Shown here: one piece after another, positions 5,709 through 6,325 of the stretch | Layout of the letters: each line of letters starts with the position of its first letter | How positions within the stretch are numbered: the stretch's first letter is position 1 | Source of the DNA: Methanobacteriota archaeon | Lineage (GTDB): Archaea > Thermoplasmatota > DTKX01 > GCA-020343715 | DNA: 6,325 nucleotides | Reading direction: 5' to 3' | NCBI GenBank assembly: GCA_030597775.1 | Contig: JAUVRF010000113.1 | Location: forward strand, 1 to 6,325 | The notes under the pieces: generated by a model | What the model saw: the letters and a program-made list of their open reading frames with translations, nothing else | What the model was told of the DNA's origin: nothing | Database searches by the model: none | Position numbers and translations under genes: made by a program

Positions 5709-6325
5709 TCAGAAGAACGAGGTTGGCCAGACTATGCCCAGGGACCCGAAGACGATCATGGCGCTGATGACGAACCCTATGATGGCACCGGAGTTCAGGA
5801 GGGGTAGGCCCGCCTGGGGACGACCCTTCCAAACGAACCACATGAGGGCCCAGAAGCCGCACACTGCCCCTAATAGGGTCGCGAAGGACACCACTACGTT
5901 GCCGGGGATGCCGGCCACCAGCACCTCTCCGACCCGCTCGGGGGTGAGGAAGGTGAGGGCCGATACCACGAGCACTCCGGGGATTATGATGTCACCCAGG
6001 CCCATGAACATGGCCTCCCGCTCCTTGCCCTCGGCGATCTCCTTCTTGATGGACCCCTGTTCCATGAAGCTGTATCCCTCCTCCTTCGGTACAACGAGGA
6101 GGATCGGGAGCCGCAGGTCCATGACGCTCTCGGCCAGGTCCACCATGTGCGTGGTGCGGTACACCGCGATGGCGTCGTAGATGGCCAGCACGACCAAGAG
6201 AACGATGGCGGGCAGGATGCCCAGCGATATGCCGAATATGGCGGTGGCACCCGCCGCTACCAGGAGGCCTGCAAGGTCGACGACGTACCACTCAGGGAAC
6301 TTGTACAGCGCGTATGTAAGTATCA
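5709..6325 (-). CDS. Presenilin/SPP-like intramembrane aspartyl protease (family A22), 5'-partial
   Basis: C-terminal 204 residues of an archaeal presenilin homologue (PF06550/DUF1119 type), a membrane protease with two catalytic Asp in neighbouring helices. The frame is open from the TGA at 5711-5709 to the right edge of the window, so the N-terminus is missing; the TTG near 6197 is only an internal codon. The first catalytic motif is YD in LAIYDAIAVYRTTHMVDLAE (Asp at 6176-6174), followed by a Lys/Glu-rich cytoplasmic loop. The second is GLGD in MGLGDIIIPG (Asp at 5993-5991). The third, normally PAL, is read as LPLL in GLPLLNSGAIIGF (5807-5796). At least five hydrophobic segments are visible. 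Function in archaea is not established; a role in clearing signal-peptide remnants or membrane proteins is inference. The phosphoesterase gene follows 11 bp downstream. Confidence 0.92.
   Translation of the reverse strand, partial: ILTYALYKFPEWYVVDLAGLLVAAGATAIFGISLGILPAIVLLVVLAIYDAIAVYRTTHMVDLAESVMDLRLPILLVVPKEEGYSFMEQGSIKKEIAEGKEREAMFMGLGDIIIPGVLVVSALTFLTPERVGEVLVAGIPGNVVVSFATLLGAVCGFWALMWFVWKGRPQAGLPLLNSGAIIGFVISAMIVFGSLGIVWPTSFF

Noticed and set aside
5698..5862. Longer start for the phosphoesterase at 5862.
   Set aside because: It would overlap the end of the presenilin gene by more than 150 bp with Arg/His-rich residues, while ATG 5697 has an SD and the correct distance to the DLH motif.
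4475..6180. Long open frames on both strands across pfdA, rpl18a, the phosphoesterase and the presenilin gene (minus 4475-5611, plus 4990-6180).
   Set aside because: Their Arg/Gly/Pro-rich or low-complexity translations show no domain, and the competing frames carry complete catalytic motifs.
1..6325. tRNA, rRNA, CRISPR arrays, insertion sequences, attachment sites, riboswitches.
   Set aside because: No tRNA-like cloverleaf, spaced repeats, transposase or integrase sequence, or terminal inverted repeats were seen on either strand, and the window is almost fully covered by recognised genes.

Overview
The window looks archaeal, GC-rich and euryarchaeal in type, most likely from a Thermoplasmatota (Methanomassiliicoccales-like) genome. 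The evidence is the archaeal/eukaryotic-type ribosomal proteins L40e and L18Ae (LX), prefoldin alpha, an archaeal FtsY, an archaeal presenilin-type protease, a DUF5788 protein, a TATA-box promoter and archaeal Shine-Dalgarno sites. The placement below phylum level is inference. No tRNA, rRNA, CRISPR array or insertion sequence was seen.

Layout. The left part (about 3-1372, + strand) holds a CPBP-family intramembrane protease, probably cut at its 5' end by the window edge, followed by an uncharacterised DUF5788 protein whose start lies inside the protease ORF. A 22-bp convergent gap carrying half of a 15-bp tandem duplication separates these from everything else, which lies on the minus strand. 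Read 5' to 3' on that strand the order is: a presenilin/SPP-like aspartyl protease (5' end outside the window), a COG2129-type metallophosphoesterase, rpl18a (LX), pfdA (prefoldin alpha), ftsY (SRP receptor GTPase), rpl40e (49 aa, a zinc-finger ribosomal protein with its own TATA box and SD), and an MFS transporter.

How it fits together. rpl18a-pfdA-ftsY is the tail of a well-known archaeal translation/folding/targeting cluster: a large-subunit protein, a co-translational chaperone subunit and the receptor that docks ribosomes at the membrane. In many euryarchaea rpl39e, rpl31e and tif6 precede rpl18a; here a phosphoesterase and an intramembrane protease stand in that place. The minus-strand genes are tightly packed (gaps of 3-66 bp down to ftsY), with SD sequences inside or beside the upstream stop codons, so an operon with coupled translation is likely. 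rpl40e has a separate promoter.

Most of the window is ordinary core archaeal sequence, and I found no convincing new defence or mobile system. The points worth a second look are the CPBP/DUF5788 overlap, where no + frame has a stop between 841 and 989; the CPBP motif-1 Glu-to-Val change; the likely upstream extension of the CPBP protein; two GTCC/GGAC dyads at the MFS start; a perfect 14-bp palindrome after ftsY; and the rearranged neighbourhood of rpl18a.
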